Below are positions 1 through 10,397 of a stretch of 64,000 nt of DNA, piece by piece. The notes below the pieces were generated by a model, which had not been told where the DNA came from, ran no database searches, and saw only the letters and a program-made list of their open reading frames with translations. The DNA comes from Aporrectodea caliginosa (Eukaryota; Annelida; Clitellata; Crassiclitellata; Lumbricidae). Both the position numbers and the translations under genes were made by a program. Position 1 is the first letter of the stretch; every line of letters begins with the position of its first letter. Where the stretch lies: assembly GCA_020284085.1 (NCBI GenBank), contig JACEVL010000005.1, positions 1,471,215 through 1,535,214 on the forward strand. The letters run 5' to 3'.

Positions 1-50
1 GGGCTCCCATTAACATTACGCCTTATTCCTAAAGTTCATTTAGATGCGTT

Positions 51-160
51 TTACTCTAGCCTTAAAACCATCCTTTTCAGCCGGGGTTGGGTCGGGAGCG
101 CTCCTGAGTAGTAACCTTGAAGGGGCGCTATATAAATCTTTGGAATGAATGAATGAATCT
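51..160 (+). mobile_element. L2-type LINE 3' tail with (GAAT)n end
   Basis: A GC-rich stretch, GGGAGCGCTCCTGAGTAG, is followed by GGGGCGCTATATAAAT and then (GAAT)n. AGCGC and GCGCT can pair as a hairpin. The same arrangement, each time with a different short tail repeat, ends the other L2-like fragments of this window (15.3, 15.5, 18.9, 26.0 and 36.4 kb). L2-clade LINEs are known to carry a conserved 3' stem-loop used by their reverse transcriptase. Only the tail and the last codons remain. Confidence 0.7.
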
Positions 161-379
161 TCTGTCGCTTTTGCAAATAGACAATAGCAACCATTATTCT
201 TGCAGTATGACAACATGCCATGTATCATACATGATATAATGTCCTTCTAATATTTAATGTGGTAAAAATTTCTTGTTGAGCTTTATGTGATTCCCCAATT
301 TTCACCCCTATGTACAAACACATTGAATATTCAAGGACGCTAGGCTTTCGTTGAGTGTTTTCATTAGGTTTTTGTAAGA

Positions 380-572
380 TGTTTTTGCTATTATTAGTTT
401 TGACTGTTTTAGTTTCAGTTACCGTCTTTGGCCGGTTCTGCGAGTTTTAGTTATTATTATTTTTAGTTATTTCACCAAGTTTTCGTTTTAGTTTTAGTTT
501 CAGTTAACTATAGCCCTGAGTTTTCGTTAACGAAGGTTTTCGTTTTAGTTTTCGTTAACGAAAACAACACTA
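380..572. mobile_element. hAT-like transposon terminus built of TTTTCGTTTTAGTT repeats
   Basis: The segment is made of degenerate TTTTCGTTTTAGTTT words and ends with CGTTAACGAAAACAACACT. Its reverse complement matches the segment at 21283-21480, which begins AGTGTTGTTTTCGT. The two look like opposite ends of the same transposon family; the partner end of this copy lies outside the window. Assignment to hAT is by resemblance of the terminal style, not by a transposase. Confidence 0.5.
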
Positions 573-1465
573 GTCGCTAGTCTCATGCATTCGCGAAGAC
601 ATGGCTCTTCATCACACTGCAGATGGCGCAGGTTCCTCTCTTGCCTGGCCATCCGTTCCATAGCAAGATGACTGTCTCACTTGACATCTCAGAATGTCTC
701 TTGCATCCCAGGCAATACATTGCTTCTGTTGAATACAATAAAAACACGACATCCGTAGATGGAGATAACCACCTTGGAGCTCGACGCCTACGTTGGAACA
801 GCTGCAAAGAAGGATCACCAATGGTTGCGTCCCTGTGTGGCTGCTGAAAGATGAATCTGCTGCTCCTTCTCAATAAAGGGTACCCATGCTTTGACCGGCT
901 GCACCTCTACTTAAGTCACTGGGGCAGGAGAAATACCAGTTCCTTCTGGACTGGGCTACAAAGCTGACAAAAGTGGCTGGAAAAGAAGGCGGAGTCTTTC
1001 CATTTGTTGCCCCATGATGTCATTCCAGTTGAGTCTGTCGATAAGAATGTGCACAGCATTAAGATCCTCGACAACGTAATGCCTTGGAAAGCAAGAACCA
1101 TCAAAAAGTATTTCACTATGACCCATCACGGCGATGCAGACTGCTTCTACCCGGCTCAGAATTACTTCTGCATTCCAAGCAGGCGATTCATGATCGTAAT
1201 CGTAATCTTCAAATTTCTAAAGCGCCACTCGAAAGCCAAGCGCAGGGCACCAGCTTATTCACGAGCACTGCGTCTAGTCAGAAGGGTTGTCCAAAAGAGT
1301 AGTCCGAGGAGGTCCGAGTCCATGATAAAGTCAACCTCCTCATCCTATTCAACCAGAACAGCAAGAATCTGCAAGCTATCCATGATGCGTTCGTGGGTTT
1401 GAAGAATTTCATACATTTTTCAGCAAGTGCATAGTCCATGCACATAGGTTCGTGGCATAGACCCC
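573..1465. other. Unassigned stretch, possible decayed coding relic
   Basis: Neither strand holds an ORF over about 135 codons. Short open blocks occur on both strands (for example plus 1004-1402, minus 583-873) and the composition is richer in GC than its surroundings, as in an old coding relic. I recognise no domain. It ends at the TTAA that starts the piggyBac-like piece. Confidence 0.3.
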
Positions 1466-2240
1466 TTAACCCTTTCTGTCCCCCATGACGTACGCCGTAC
1501 GTCATGGCCGCGCTACCTTATGACGTACGGCGTACGTCCGATAGTATATAGACGCCTGCATGAGTCAGATAGCGTTACACTGTGTTTGCTTTGCATGGTA
1601 TGCTTATTGTTTGAGTGCTGATGGATACTGAATGAAGAAATTATAGTGAAAAATTATTTTTTGCCTATTCTATACTGACAGAAGGGGTGTGGCCATTGCA
1701 TATTCATGGTCGATTATACATTGTTGAGGGGCGATATCGCGAAAAAGTTTGGAAAAGAAGAAGTTGTAAAATTGTTGCTAGAGTGATGTAGTGATCTGAA
1801 AGTGATGTAGAGCCTTCTAGTAAAAGTAGCGATTTTGCTGATGCAAGAAGTGATGCGGATATTCATGAAAGTACCGCATGGCCGGCGAAAAGGTCCGTGC
1901 CCAGATGCAGCACCGGTGTCACAGGACATGACTATGCATACCAGTGTCCCCATAGAGAAGCAGCTTCTACTGTACGCAGAGGCCATTCTGTTCGGTAAAG
2001 AAGTCTGAATTTGGGGTGAAGCTGTTTTGTGTCTGCGAATCAAGCACCGCCTAAGTCTACACGTTTTGAGTCTACAATGGTAAGGATGAGTCGAGTGATG
2101 ACATGTATGCCACCTTGCCGACTGATCTTCTGAGCATACCACACACACGTGGAGTAGGCCTACTGTTGACTGGCCTGCGTATAATTACTGAACTGGTATA
2201 GTTTTACATCTGATACCGTTGATTATCTGGCGAATTTGAC
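1466..2240 (+). pseudogene. piggyBac-like transposon: left end and decayed transposase
   Basis: TTAA at 1466-1469 is followed by CCCTTTCTGTCCCCCATGAC, the usual style of a piggyBac end (TTAA target plus a C-rich terminus), and by short palindromes around GTACGCCGTACG. Reading plus from about 1720, an N-terminal block (AKKFGKEEVVKLLLE, acidic residues, then STAWPAKR) resembles piggyBac transposase N-termini. A later block in another frame (KFGVKLFCVCES, then YNGKDES) resembles the first part of the DDD catalytic domain. Stops and frameshifts separate the blocks. The sequence fades out near 2240, with no Cys-rich C-terminus and no matching right end nearby, so this is a dead, truncated copy. 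Confidence 0.65.
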
Positions 2241-2622
2241 TGACCTTACTTTGTATGTATAGTGCTGATAATTGCATTAGAAAGTTCCTAATAGTATCGA
2301 TAAACAATAAAAAATCGCTAAAAACCTGTACTTATAAATAATTATACAAATATGCAGGACCAAACATGCTAAAAAAGTGAAAAATATGTATTTAAAGTTT
2401 TCAATGTTTCTAGATAAAATAGAAGTTATGTTAATTATGTCTATGAAAATCCTCCAATTTTGCCAGGATATTCCCGGTAGCGCAGGACTAAAATGGTGTG
2501 GTACTGTGGCGACCCCCTTCCTATCCAGACTTGGGTCGGGCAGTTGTGGGAAAATCTCTTTCTCAACAGACTTCTGATCCCGGGTTCGAACCCTTGGCGT
2601 AGCAATAAATATGCTGCCGGTT
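2241..2622. other. AT-rich spacer with a tRNA-like B-box word
   Basis: No coding region recognised. Around 2585-2605 the words GGGTTCGAACCC and TTGGCG resemble a tRNA T-arm or a retroelement primer-binding region, but I could not fold a tRNA or find paired LTRs. Confidence 0.25.
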
Positions 2623-2967
2623 TCACCGGTAAGAGGTAATGAAAAGGTTTTTATCACGAAGTCTAGCGCTTCTGCGCAAAGTCTTTGGCGATGGCGCTAC
2701 AGAAGCAGTTGTAGTTTCAACATCACTTTCTACCAGGGTACCATGGCCAGGCGCTGTATCCGCGGCTTCTGCTGTGGGCAGACCAATACCTCGCAGGGTA
2801 TCTGGGTCCTTCTTTCCCACATCTGCACTTTCAAGAAACCGTGAGTGGGTTTCCAAGCTTTGTATCTTACTTACTAATGACTTAAAAATGGCGGCCTGTT
2901 CTTGTTGACCATTTAATAGCATGTCTAGAACTTTACGCGTATCATTAGTTTCATCTACTGAAGACAA
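2623..2967 (-). CDS. Hypothetical 115-codon ORF with coiled-coil-like N-terminus
   Basis: An open frame on the minus strand begins with a plausible ATG (MSSVDETNDTRKVLD) and runs 115 codons. Residues about 10-50 are hydrophilic with regularly spaced leucine and isoleucine, which suits a short coiled coil. The middle is acidic and Thr/Ala-rich, and the C-terminus is basic (KTLRRSARLRDK). I recognise no family. Its position among transposon debris and next to a tRNA-like word makes a gag-like or ORF1-like fragment possible, but nothing confirms that. It could also be a chance frame. Confidence 0.3.
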   Translation of the reverse strand: MSSVDETNDTRKVLDMLLNGQQEQAAIFKSLVSKIQSLETHSRFLESADVGKKDPDTLRGIGLPTAEAADTAPGHGTLVESDVETTTASVAPSPKTLRRSARLRDKNLFITSYR

Positions 2968-3394
2968 AGTCAGGTTCCATTGTTGTATTTAATTAGTTAA
3001 ATCTTAATAACATAAAAGAATTACAGAGCGATTGTACTTTGAGGCAATCCCCTCGAATCAATCTTCAATAATGATCAAGTATTAAAACATTGACAGACAA
3101 TAATTATTTCATTAGCCTAAACTTTGGCTGACGGTAGATTCTTTACTACACGTGCAGTTAGCGGGCCAAACTTAGAAACTGCTGATGACAGTGAATTTGA
3201 ACAATACAGTGTAGTAGTTGGTTTAATGCAGTAGAGAGCTGTATGTTAGAAGTTGCAGTTGAGCTGTATTGATAAGAATTTTGATTGTACGTTTGAAATA
3301 ACTGTGTTTGAAGAAAGGAGAAATATTCAAAGAACTGTGTCAATTTAATTCTGAAACAGTTAGAAGACGTTGAGCAATTTATATGTAGAGATAA
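2968..3394. other. AT-rich stretch, nothing recognised
   Basis: No ORF over about 60 codons, no inverted or tandem repeat noticed. Confidence 0.4.
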
Positions 3395-3620
3395 GGAAAG
3401 TTCTTGAGGTAGGTCACAACTAAGAAAGAAAAGAGTTGGTGACAGTTAAAATAATCCAAGGTCATTACAAGGTTAAGAGGTCAAACTGAAGAGAAAATGG
3501 CCATATCTCAGCCAAATGTTGTTTTATTCAGGTGATTCTGTGTAATTGCCATTGTTCCCTGATTTTGACCTTTGACCTTCAAATGACCGATTTTCACAAG
3601 TCGAGTTGATCGTTTCCTCG
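3395..3620. repeat. AAGGTCA-rich degenerate repeat, copy 1
   Basis: The stretch contains CCAAGGTCATTACAAGG, then GGCCATATCTCAGCCAAA, TGTTGTTTTATTCAGGTGAT and TTTGACCTTTGACCTTCAAA. The same words in the same order recur several times at 40015-40560, so this is a shorter copy of that repeat. Confidence 0.6.
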
Positions 3621-3749
3621 ACTTGCCTCGACGCTGAAATATTTTACTTACTATTTTTCGGCTACGTAACAAATCACAGACCTCATTAACCCCTTTACCG
3701 TGGAATAAATTTTTTAAATTCTTTCCACACATGTGTAATTATTTTTAGG

Positions 3750-3817
3750 TAAGTTTGTATATGTATATAGTATATGTATATAGTATATAGTATATGTATA
3801 TAGTATATGTATATAGT
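3750..3817. repeat. (TATATG/TATAG)n microsatellite
   Basis: An imperfect TATATGTATATAG array immediately left of the RTE insertion. Confidence 0.9.
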
Positions 3818-3825
3818 ATATGTTT

Positions 3826-4974
3826 CCATGGATAATGGAAAGACAGAGGGAATTTGGACAAGAGGACGAGGTCCACCTATGTTTCATAGACTACAGCAAG
3901 GCATTTGATTGTGTAAACCACGATCTCATGTGGAAGACTTTGAGAGATATGGGAATACCCGTGCACCTGATAACTCTCCTCAGGAACTTATATTCCAACC
4001 AGATAGCAGTGGTGAGAACGGAACACGGAGAAACAGCAAGTTTCCAAATAAAGAAGGGAGTAAGACAGGGATGTATACTATCACCGTACCTGTTCATTCT
4101 ATATGCAGAAAGGATCATGAGAGAGGCAGGATTTGATGATGAGGCGGAAGGAGTGAGGATAGCTGGAAAGGTTGTCAACAACTTAAGGTATGCGGATGAC
4201 ACAACACTGTTGGCGGGGAAAAAAGGAAGTACTGAAAACAACATCAGGAAACTAAGGCTTGAAAGTGAGAAAGCAGGATTGTACTTCAACATAAAAAGAC
4301 TAAAATTATGACCACAGAGAACTGGAGAAGCTTCGAAGTAGATGGAGAAGAGATTGAGGTGGTATCGAGCTTCTGTTTCCTGGGAGCTACAATAGATAGG
4401 GAGGGGGGATGCGAGAGAGAGATACGCCGAAGAATTACTCTGGGAAAAGGAGCAATGCAGGGATTGGAAAAGATATGGAAGGATAAAGCGGTGAGCCTAG
4501 AAACGAAAACAAGAATTGTTAAAGCAATGATAATACCAGTGGTGCTGTACGGGTGCGAGGCATGGACAAAAACCAAAGCACTAGAGAAGAAAATCGAAGC
4601 ATGCGAAATGTGGATTTGGAGGAAAATGCTGAGGGTCCCCTGGACTGAGAAGAGAACAAATGAACATGTACTGGAAGAGATAGGACACTTAAGAGGAGAG
4701 ATGACATTGAGACAAAGAGCGGCGAGACAAAAAGTGATGTATTTTGGCCATGTGATGCGAGCGGACGGCATGGAAAAGGAGATGATGCTGGCGTGTGGAG
4801 AGGGAAGACGAAAAAGAGGACGACCAAGAAAGAGATGGATGGATGAGATACACGAGACGATGATGATGAACATTCCGGAGCTGAGAGAGGCGACGAGAGA
4901 TCGAAACACATGGAGAAGGCTGACTATGACGGTCGCTAGGATTCAGCGAATCGACGGCACAAGGTGACAAGGTG
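3826..4974 (+). pseudogene. RTE (BovB-like) LINE, 5'-truncated reverse transcriptase with one frameshift
   Basis: The coding part starts inside the reverse transcriptase with FIDYSKAFDCVNHDLMW (motif A), then GVRQGCILSPYLF (motif B) and LRYADDTTLL (motif C; YADD at 4189-4200). The C-terminal half reads SFCFLGATIDREGG and VVLYGCEAWT and ends with a basic GRRKRGRPRKRWMD block, the layout of RTE/BovB ORF2. The frame breaks at about 4293, where an A-run lost one base, and continues in another frame to a stop at 4965. Flanks carry ATATGTTT at 3818-3825 and 4975-4982, a likely 8-bp target duplication. The short tail contains two GACAAGGT-like units. The endonuclease is missing, as expected for a 5'-truncated copy. 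Confidence 0.85.
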
Positions 4975-4982
4975 ATATGTTT

Positions 4983-5196
4983 GTATGTATATATGTATCT
5001 ATATATATATGTACATATGTGTATGTATATGCACATGAGTATATATATGATATATGTGTGTGCATATGTATATATACATGTATATATATAATTATGTAAT
5101 GTACAATATATTATATGCATATATGTATATACATATATGTATGTATCTAGATGTATATATGTATGTGTATACTATATTATATATATAGATGTATGT
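4983..5196. repeat. (TATATG)n-type microsatellite
   Basis: A continuous array of TATATG, TGTATG and TATA words between the RTE copy and the next transposon. Confidence 0.9.
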
Positions 5197-5204
5197 GTAT
5201 ATGT

Positions 5205-5501
5205 TAGGGTGTCCCACGATAACATAGGAAAAATAAAATTGTTGAAACTTTTGATGCAGTCCCTCCTAAAAGTTTCTTTATGATCCCGTAATATCACCTG
5301 CCAAGTTTTATGACATTTCAAAAATATTTAGGGGTCCCGCAAGGCTCATAGAGTTAGTGCAGTTTGTCGTAAATTACGCATGGCGTCATTGACTTTTAAA
5401 TATTTGGGTGACAACATTTTGATCCCATAATAACATGTTTAGTATCACTAGAAAGCTTTTAAACAGCAGAATCTACAGACATAACCTTCTTGTATATATA
5501 T

Positions 5502-5532
<31 letters not shown>

Positions 5533-7436
5533 GCATAAAGTTTCAAGTATGAAGAAGACATAAAACACACTACAACAAGAAATCAAATTTCTTGGCTTGC
5601 AAATCAAGGAAGACTTTCGAGCCTTTAAATCTGTGGTGCACTGGGAAGGCAAGCTGCTCCCTGACATAACTGGAGTAAACACGGACAAAGTGGACAGATT
5701 GTCAGTACTGATTTCTTCTCCAGTTGATAGAAGTACTAAACTTCTGGGTGTGCCAAAGTTGGCTTCTGTGTCAAGACAAGCAGCAGCAGTAGCAGTTCTA
5801 GACCTTTTGAAGTCGTGGCAGTGCGATACATTTATTATAGGCATGTGTTTTGACACAAGGGCCTCAAATACCGGCAGAGTTAATAAAGCCTGCACCCTTC
5901 TAGAGGCAGCCACCGGTCGTAATCTGCTGTAGATGGCTTGTCAACATCACATGTTTGAAGTCCTGTTGTCTGATATATTCGTAGTGTGCCTTGGTAAAGT
6001 TTGTCCATCAACTGGGGAAGGCATTCTTCTCTTCAAGCGATTTAAAGATAAATGGTCCGACCTGGCTCACCTTCAACCAAAACCTCATTAATGTCTGTCT
6101 GTGTCTGACAAACTGAAGGAGTTCATTACAGAACAGCTTCAACTTGACAATCCTCAAGATTATTAGAGAGAATTCTCCAACTTGCGGCATCCGTGTTTGG
6201 ATTGAGCAGTTCAACAGCGGTTCGCAAGCCTGGTGCCCCTCTAGAGCGCTTTGGATGGCGAAGGCAATATACTCAATGAAGATTTAGTTGCGTTTTAATG
6301 GAACCGAATCGGTTATCCAATTGACGGCCCGTGAATTACAGGACATCCACGATTTAACAGATTTTGTTAGTCAACATCTACATCCAATCGTGGTTTTCGT
6401 GTCGAGTCACTGCTGATTCACCCATCAATGACATTCAACTCATAAAAGGCTGCAATTTTACGATGCTGCTACTCTGAAGACCACTAAAGACGATGCTGTG
6501 TCATTCTTGGTACCTAAGCCAAGAGCTGGAAACCCTCTCTCTGTTCTCACACCGTCTCTCTCCTGAAGAGAAAGCACAGCTTATGTTGACAATGAAAGGT
6601 GATTGAGGATTGCACTTGGTTCAATCTCTTCCCCGTACGAAAAGGGAATTATATATTTCTCGAAGCTTCTTCTGAACTACCGCCAACTCATCGTGGCTTG
6701 TATCCTCGATATTCCATGTGAAGAGTGACCCAAAAGCCAATTGTATAAGATCGCATGTCAGGCTGTTAATAATTTGGCCTGTGTGAATGACAATGCTGAA
6801 CTTGGAGTTGCTCTTATACAGAATTTCAATTCAACAAGAACAAAGAACAGAAACAGTTTCTTCTGCAAGTTGTTGAAAAACACAGGCATGACTTTTATAA
6901 GTGCAATCGTGACAATCTTGTAGATTATTGCAAAATGTAGAACTGAACAATATGCAGCTGAAGGTATAAACAGTGATTAAGAATAAGCAGATGAAGGTAT
7001 GGAGGAGCTGAAACCATGGCTGGTCGCATTATCAAGGATTTGTAATAATGATTCCTTCTAACGATTAATGGCAATAACAGATATTCAGAAAGTCCAAAAA
7101 TCTTGAGTTGCTGTACAATTATTTCATTATTTGATCGTAAAACCATACCTATGTACGTAATAAAGTCAGATACTTGTAGATTCCACTATTTAAGAGCTTT
7201 CCAATGGTATTAAACATGTTATCATGGGATCAAAGGTCGGTGTCTAAAAGCATTAATAAATTGGACACGTCCGAGGCAAATTATGCCAACATGGTGAAAA
7301 AGTCAGTGTCTTGCGGGACCCCTAAAATTTTTTAAAATTTCATAAAATTTTCCAGGTGTTATTATGGGATCATAAAGAAACTTTTTAGAGGGACTGCATA
7401 AAAATTGTTGACAAAAAATATTTCTGGGACACCCTA
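5205..7436 (+). mobile_element. Unclassified DNA transposon with TIRs and 8-bp target duplication
   Basis: The element begins TAGGGTGTCCCA and ends TGGGACACCCTA. Flanking GTATATGT occurs at 5197-5204 and 7437-7444. The inverted repeats extend imperfectly for about 200 bp; both ends share blocks such as TGCAGTCCCTC, AAAGTTTCTTTATGATCCC and GGGGTCCCGCAAG. An 8-bp duplication is usual for hAT, Mutator, P and Merlin types, but the flanks are microsatellite, which weakens that evidence. The interior holds a decayed protein that is not a classical hAT transposase (see 5597-6923). A (TA)n tract at about 5495-5530 lies inside the left part. Confidence 0.7.
5597..6923 (+). pseudogene. Decayed protein of the unclassified transposon (C/DxxH-type candidate)
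   Basis: The best open block (about 5590-5932) contains TKLLGVPKLASVSRQAA, then GMCFDTRASNTG, then LLEAATGRNLL. Translation through the stop gives a CQHHM.E segment and, in changing frames, a KVCPSTGEGILLFKRFKDKW-like block. The block at 6741-6923 carries VNDNAELGVALIQNFN followed, in a neighbouring frame, by QKQFLLQVVEKHRHDF. CFDT followed by C-x-H-H is reminiscent of the first catalytic Asp and the C/DxxH motif of several RNase-H-fold eukaryotic transposases; that parallel is inference. I recall similar unnamed proteins in aquatic invertebrates but cannot name the family. Several stops and frameshifts make this copy dead. Confidence 0.55.
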
Positions 7437-7444
7437 GTATATGT

Positions 7445-7837
7445 ACATGTATAATATATATATATATACGTATATATGTGTGTGTGCATATATATATATA
7501 TATATATATGTACATATATGTATATGTGTATATATGTATGTGTAAATCTGATATATATATAAATTATATATGTATATATATATATTTGTGTGTGTATATA
7601 TGTATACACATGTATGTATATGTATATAGATGTATGTGTATATGTACATGTATATATATATGTATATACACATATATATATGTATATATATATATATATG
7701 TTTGTGTGTATATGTATATATATGTATATATGTATGCATATATACATATACATATATATGTATATATGTGTGTATGTATATATATATGTATTCATGTATA
7801 TATACATGTACGTATTTATACATATATGCGTATATAC
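7445..7837. repeat. (TATATG)n / (TA)n microsatellite, about 390 bp
   Basis: A dense TATATG, TGTGTATA and TATACATG array. It gives long but meaningless open frames of Tyr/Ile/Met/Val on both strands. It lies between two insertions and is the same array type as on their outer sides. Confidence 0.9.
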
Positions 7838-7841
7838 ATAT

Positions 7842-8344
7842 TGTTAGTTATAGGCCCCATATAAATGGACTGGTGTTAGGTGGTAGAGCTTAGCACGTGT
7901 GTGGGATGGGTCTCCCGCCTAAACTAGTGGTGCCTATATAAGGAGTCGTTGTTAGGCCAGTTGTGGTTCTCGTTATGGTGTTGCTGACCCTCGTTGGGTA
8001 TTCTTCTTTCGACCACCGACGTCCACCGTTTGGTCCTTTGTGCTTGTCGCAGCACCGTTTTCCGATGTTCTTTGGTGGTGTGCACTTCATCGTCTTCTGA
8101 ACTCGTGGGTTCTACACGTTTTCGGCATTAGAGGTCTTCGTTAGACCTGCTGACGTGGTTTGTGGTGGTTCTTGGAGAGTCGTGCTGCGTTGCTGCCGTG
8201 CTGTAAAGGTATCATTGTGCTTGTAAATATGCTTTGTATATAGTTTTCATTAAATTGTTATATTTGAATCCGGGGCATTTTTAGTTCTTCTCATAGACTA
8301 CGTAATTTAAGGGGTCTATGGTTCTTCTAGACAGCGTCACAACA
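7842..8344 (+). repeat. 5' LTR
   Basis: The 503-bp LTR begins TGTTAGTTATAGGCCCC and ends CGTCACAACA. Two TATA-like words (CCATATAAATGG near the start and CCTATATAAGG near 7940) are candidate promoters. Compared with the 3' LTR it has a 37-bp insertion near 8291-8327, about 10 extra bases near 8020, and lacks about 11 bases near 7940; I count fewer than ten substitutions. Confidence 0.9.
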
Positions 8345-8364
8345 TATGGGGGCCCTTGTCCAGT
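8345..8364 (+). other. Candidate primer-binding site
   Basis: TATGGGGGCCCTTGTCCAG directly follows the 5' LTR. It resembles the TGGGGGCTCGTCC start of tRNA-Pro primer sites, but is not a perfect tRNA complement that I can confirm. Confidence 0.45.
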
Positions 8365-8616
8365 CTTTTTGTCATATGAGAGCCGGTTTGGTCGTATTTT
8401 CTTTGTTGGGAGTTAAGCCAACATATGAGGTGTTTTTCTCGCTAAATTTGGACAGTGGGAGAGAATTTTGGTCGAATTTTGCGTTCGAAAGTTAACTGCG
8501 TAATTGAGGGTACACGTGGTTTCAACTGGTTTGCGTAGAATTTTCGAAATTTTGGAAGTTTCGGTGGAAATTGCGGTTGATAGTGTACTGCGTAGTTGGA
8601 AGGAGGAGGAAATAAA

Positions 8617-9101
8617 ATGGCTCCTTGGAAGAGTTTGGAAGAGAAAAGAGCCAAGGCAGTAGCGTGCAAGGAGAGAAGAAAGCAGAGGAAATTTGTGGAA
8701 AGAGTGAAAACGAGAGCAGAAAGTGGGTCATGGGAGGAAGCAAGGATTGCTGGTGAGAGGATGAAGGAAGCGGAAAATAGAGAAGTGTTCATTGATAGAC
8801 GAAAGTTGGATTTGGGCGGAAGTAAAGAGTGAGTCAAAGAAATTGGCAGAAGAAGCTCGAAAAATTTCTTTTGGCAAGGAAAAAATTTCGTCAAAGAATG
8901 TTGCGACGGTTAAGTATACGAATGCGAGAATACAAAGTGTGAGTTCCCGTTCGGATGTTACAAAAGAGGAACAGTTGGAATTAAATTTGGGCGAAATTTC
9001 AGTGAACAAAGAGAAATTGGATAGGTCCTTGTTACTCAGTACGGCAGAAAAGTTGGCAGACGAACACGCAGATACACTGAGTTTCGATACGCAGGCGTAT
9101 G
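8617..9101 (+). pseudogene. gag-like ORF of the LTR element, frameshifted and interrupted
   Basis: An ATG at 8617 in a purine-rich context opens a highly charged protein (MAPWKSLEEKRAKAVACKER, then KFVERVKTRAE), rich in Lys, Arg and Glu and likely helical. It shifts frame near 8800-8830 and continues as ESKKLAEEARKISFGKE and STAEKLADEHADTLSFDTQ, where the MITE at 9102 splits it; a related frame resumes after 9545. The location just behind the left LTR suits Gag. There is no zinc knuckle or other signature, so the assignment rests on position and composition. The present copy cannot make a full-length product. Confidence 0.5.
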
Positions 9102-9536
9102 CAAAGATTTTAACAGGGAGGAAGATGGCCTACTTAAAGAATATTGGCTTGCGCAGTGCGAATGAGGGCGCGTGATGCATGCTGGTCTATCCAATGTGAA
9201 AACAACAAAAGTTCCTATCTCTACAGTGTTAATGAAGCCGTACGCCTAATGTGTAGCTTCGCTTGGGAAACAGAAAAACGAAATTCCAAGCTTTTCTCGC
9301 AAGCATTGCCACAATTCAAGGCTGCACAATAGTGCGGCATGCTACCTAACTTTCTACTCGGCCAAAAAGCTAAATGCTGCAAAACATTGCGTATAAAACG
9401 ACTTTTAACTGATGGATTTTAACATTGTGGAGATCGGAACTAATCGTTTTCACATTGGATAGACCAGAATGCATCACGCGCCCTCATTTGCAGTGGCGTT
9501 ATCAGTGGTTCATCTTCCTCCCTGTTAAAATCTTTG
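9102..9536. mobile_element. 435-bp MITE with long TIRs and perfect 8-bp target duplication
   Basis: It begins CAAAGATTTTAACAGGGAGG and ends with the inverse, CTGTTAAAATCTTTG. GGCGTATG flanks it at 9094-9101 and 9537-9544. Further in, GAGGGCGCGTGATGCAT and CTGGTCTATCCAATGTG also occur at both ends in inverted orientation, so the inverted repeats are about 110 bp with one diverged block. There is no coding capacity. The 8-bp duplication fits a hAT or Mutator-type source. It disrupts the gag-like frame of the LTR element and is therefore younger than it. Confidence 0.9.
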
Positions 9537-9544
9537 GGCGTATG

Positions 9545-10397
9545 TGTACGAGAATGACTGGGTTGAATGTATGAATGAAGGTGTGTGCTCGGACATGTTT
9601 GATGAAGTTAACGAGAGTGTACAACTTGATTCTGATTCGGTGTGTCGAGCTGAACGAAATAATGTCAGTGTCGATGCGCAGACAAAGGAACAGGTGCATG
9701 CGAAAGATTTACCGACTGGCTGTTATACTGGTGTACTTTTTCCATGCGTCGGTTCACAGCGTCAAATAGTTGTGCTAAGAGATTATGGGGCTATGCACAG
9801 TTTGGCTAACTGGGATTCGCTTAATTGGTTGGACTTTACGGATGCAGAAGAGGAGAAAGTGATGCAGGTACTATAGCGCCCGGTAGAAAGGTTAGAATTC
9901 CGTTGGTGGATATTCGTATTGAATGTGAGGTCGTTTCGGGGACTATTCGATGTGGATATGGTCGTACGATACCACCTGGTGTGGACTTGATAATTGGCAA
10001 TGATCTAGTCACGATTGAAGAGCCGTTAGACTTAGAAGGGTCTATTAGTACAAATGTAGTTGGGATTGTAGAAAGGAATGATAGTGATGCTGTTAACATT
10101 CGCAACGTTGTCTGTTCAAAGGTTGAAACCAAGAAAAGGGACGAGTGTAGGCCTACGAATGATGTAAACCTAAATGAAGGTGATTTGTTTCTAATGTGCG
10201 ATGATTTAAATGAAAACGGACGAATGATTTCTGATGATGTGTCGGGTGATGAGATAATTCAGATTCAGTCACGCATGAACGCAGAAGAAGAGAAGGTAGA
10301 TGTCAATAAACAGGTGTTAGTTCTGCCTGATATGTGCAAGGATGAGTGTACACATGTGATTAATGATGCTGGGTCGTGTGTTGACTTAAGAGAAAGT
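9545..10397 (+). pseudogene. Retropepsin-like region of the LTR element
   Basis: After an acidic spacer, the frame to 9876 contains GSQRQIVVLRDYGAMHSL. This matches the active-site region of retroviral-type aspartic proteases, where D-T/S-G is expected, but here the triad reads D-Y-G. A frameshift near 9860 leads into the frame to 10397, with IPLVDIRIECEVVSG and then PPGVDLIIGNDLV; such LLGNDL-like ends are typical of gypsy-type proteases. An acidic tail follows, cut by the LINE at about 10398. The altered catalytic triad and the frameshift suggest an inactive enzyme. In this family the enzyme would process Gag or Gag-Pol; that role is inferred. Confidence 0.55.

Noticed and set aside
2570..2620. 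tRNA gene at the GGGTTCGAACCC word
   Set aside because: No acceptor, D or anticodon stem could be paired around it.
4286..5120. Minus-strand Ser/Leu/Phe-rich ORFs across the RTE copy
   Set aside because: Antisense shadows of the A-rich RTE reading frame and of the microsatellite.
7303..7864. Long open frames of Tyr/Ile/Met/Val on both strands
   Set aside because: They are translations of the (TATATG)n microsatellite; all frames are open because the repeat lacks stops.
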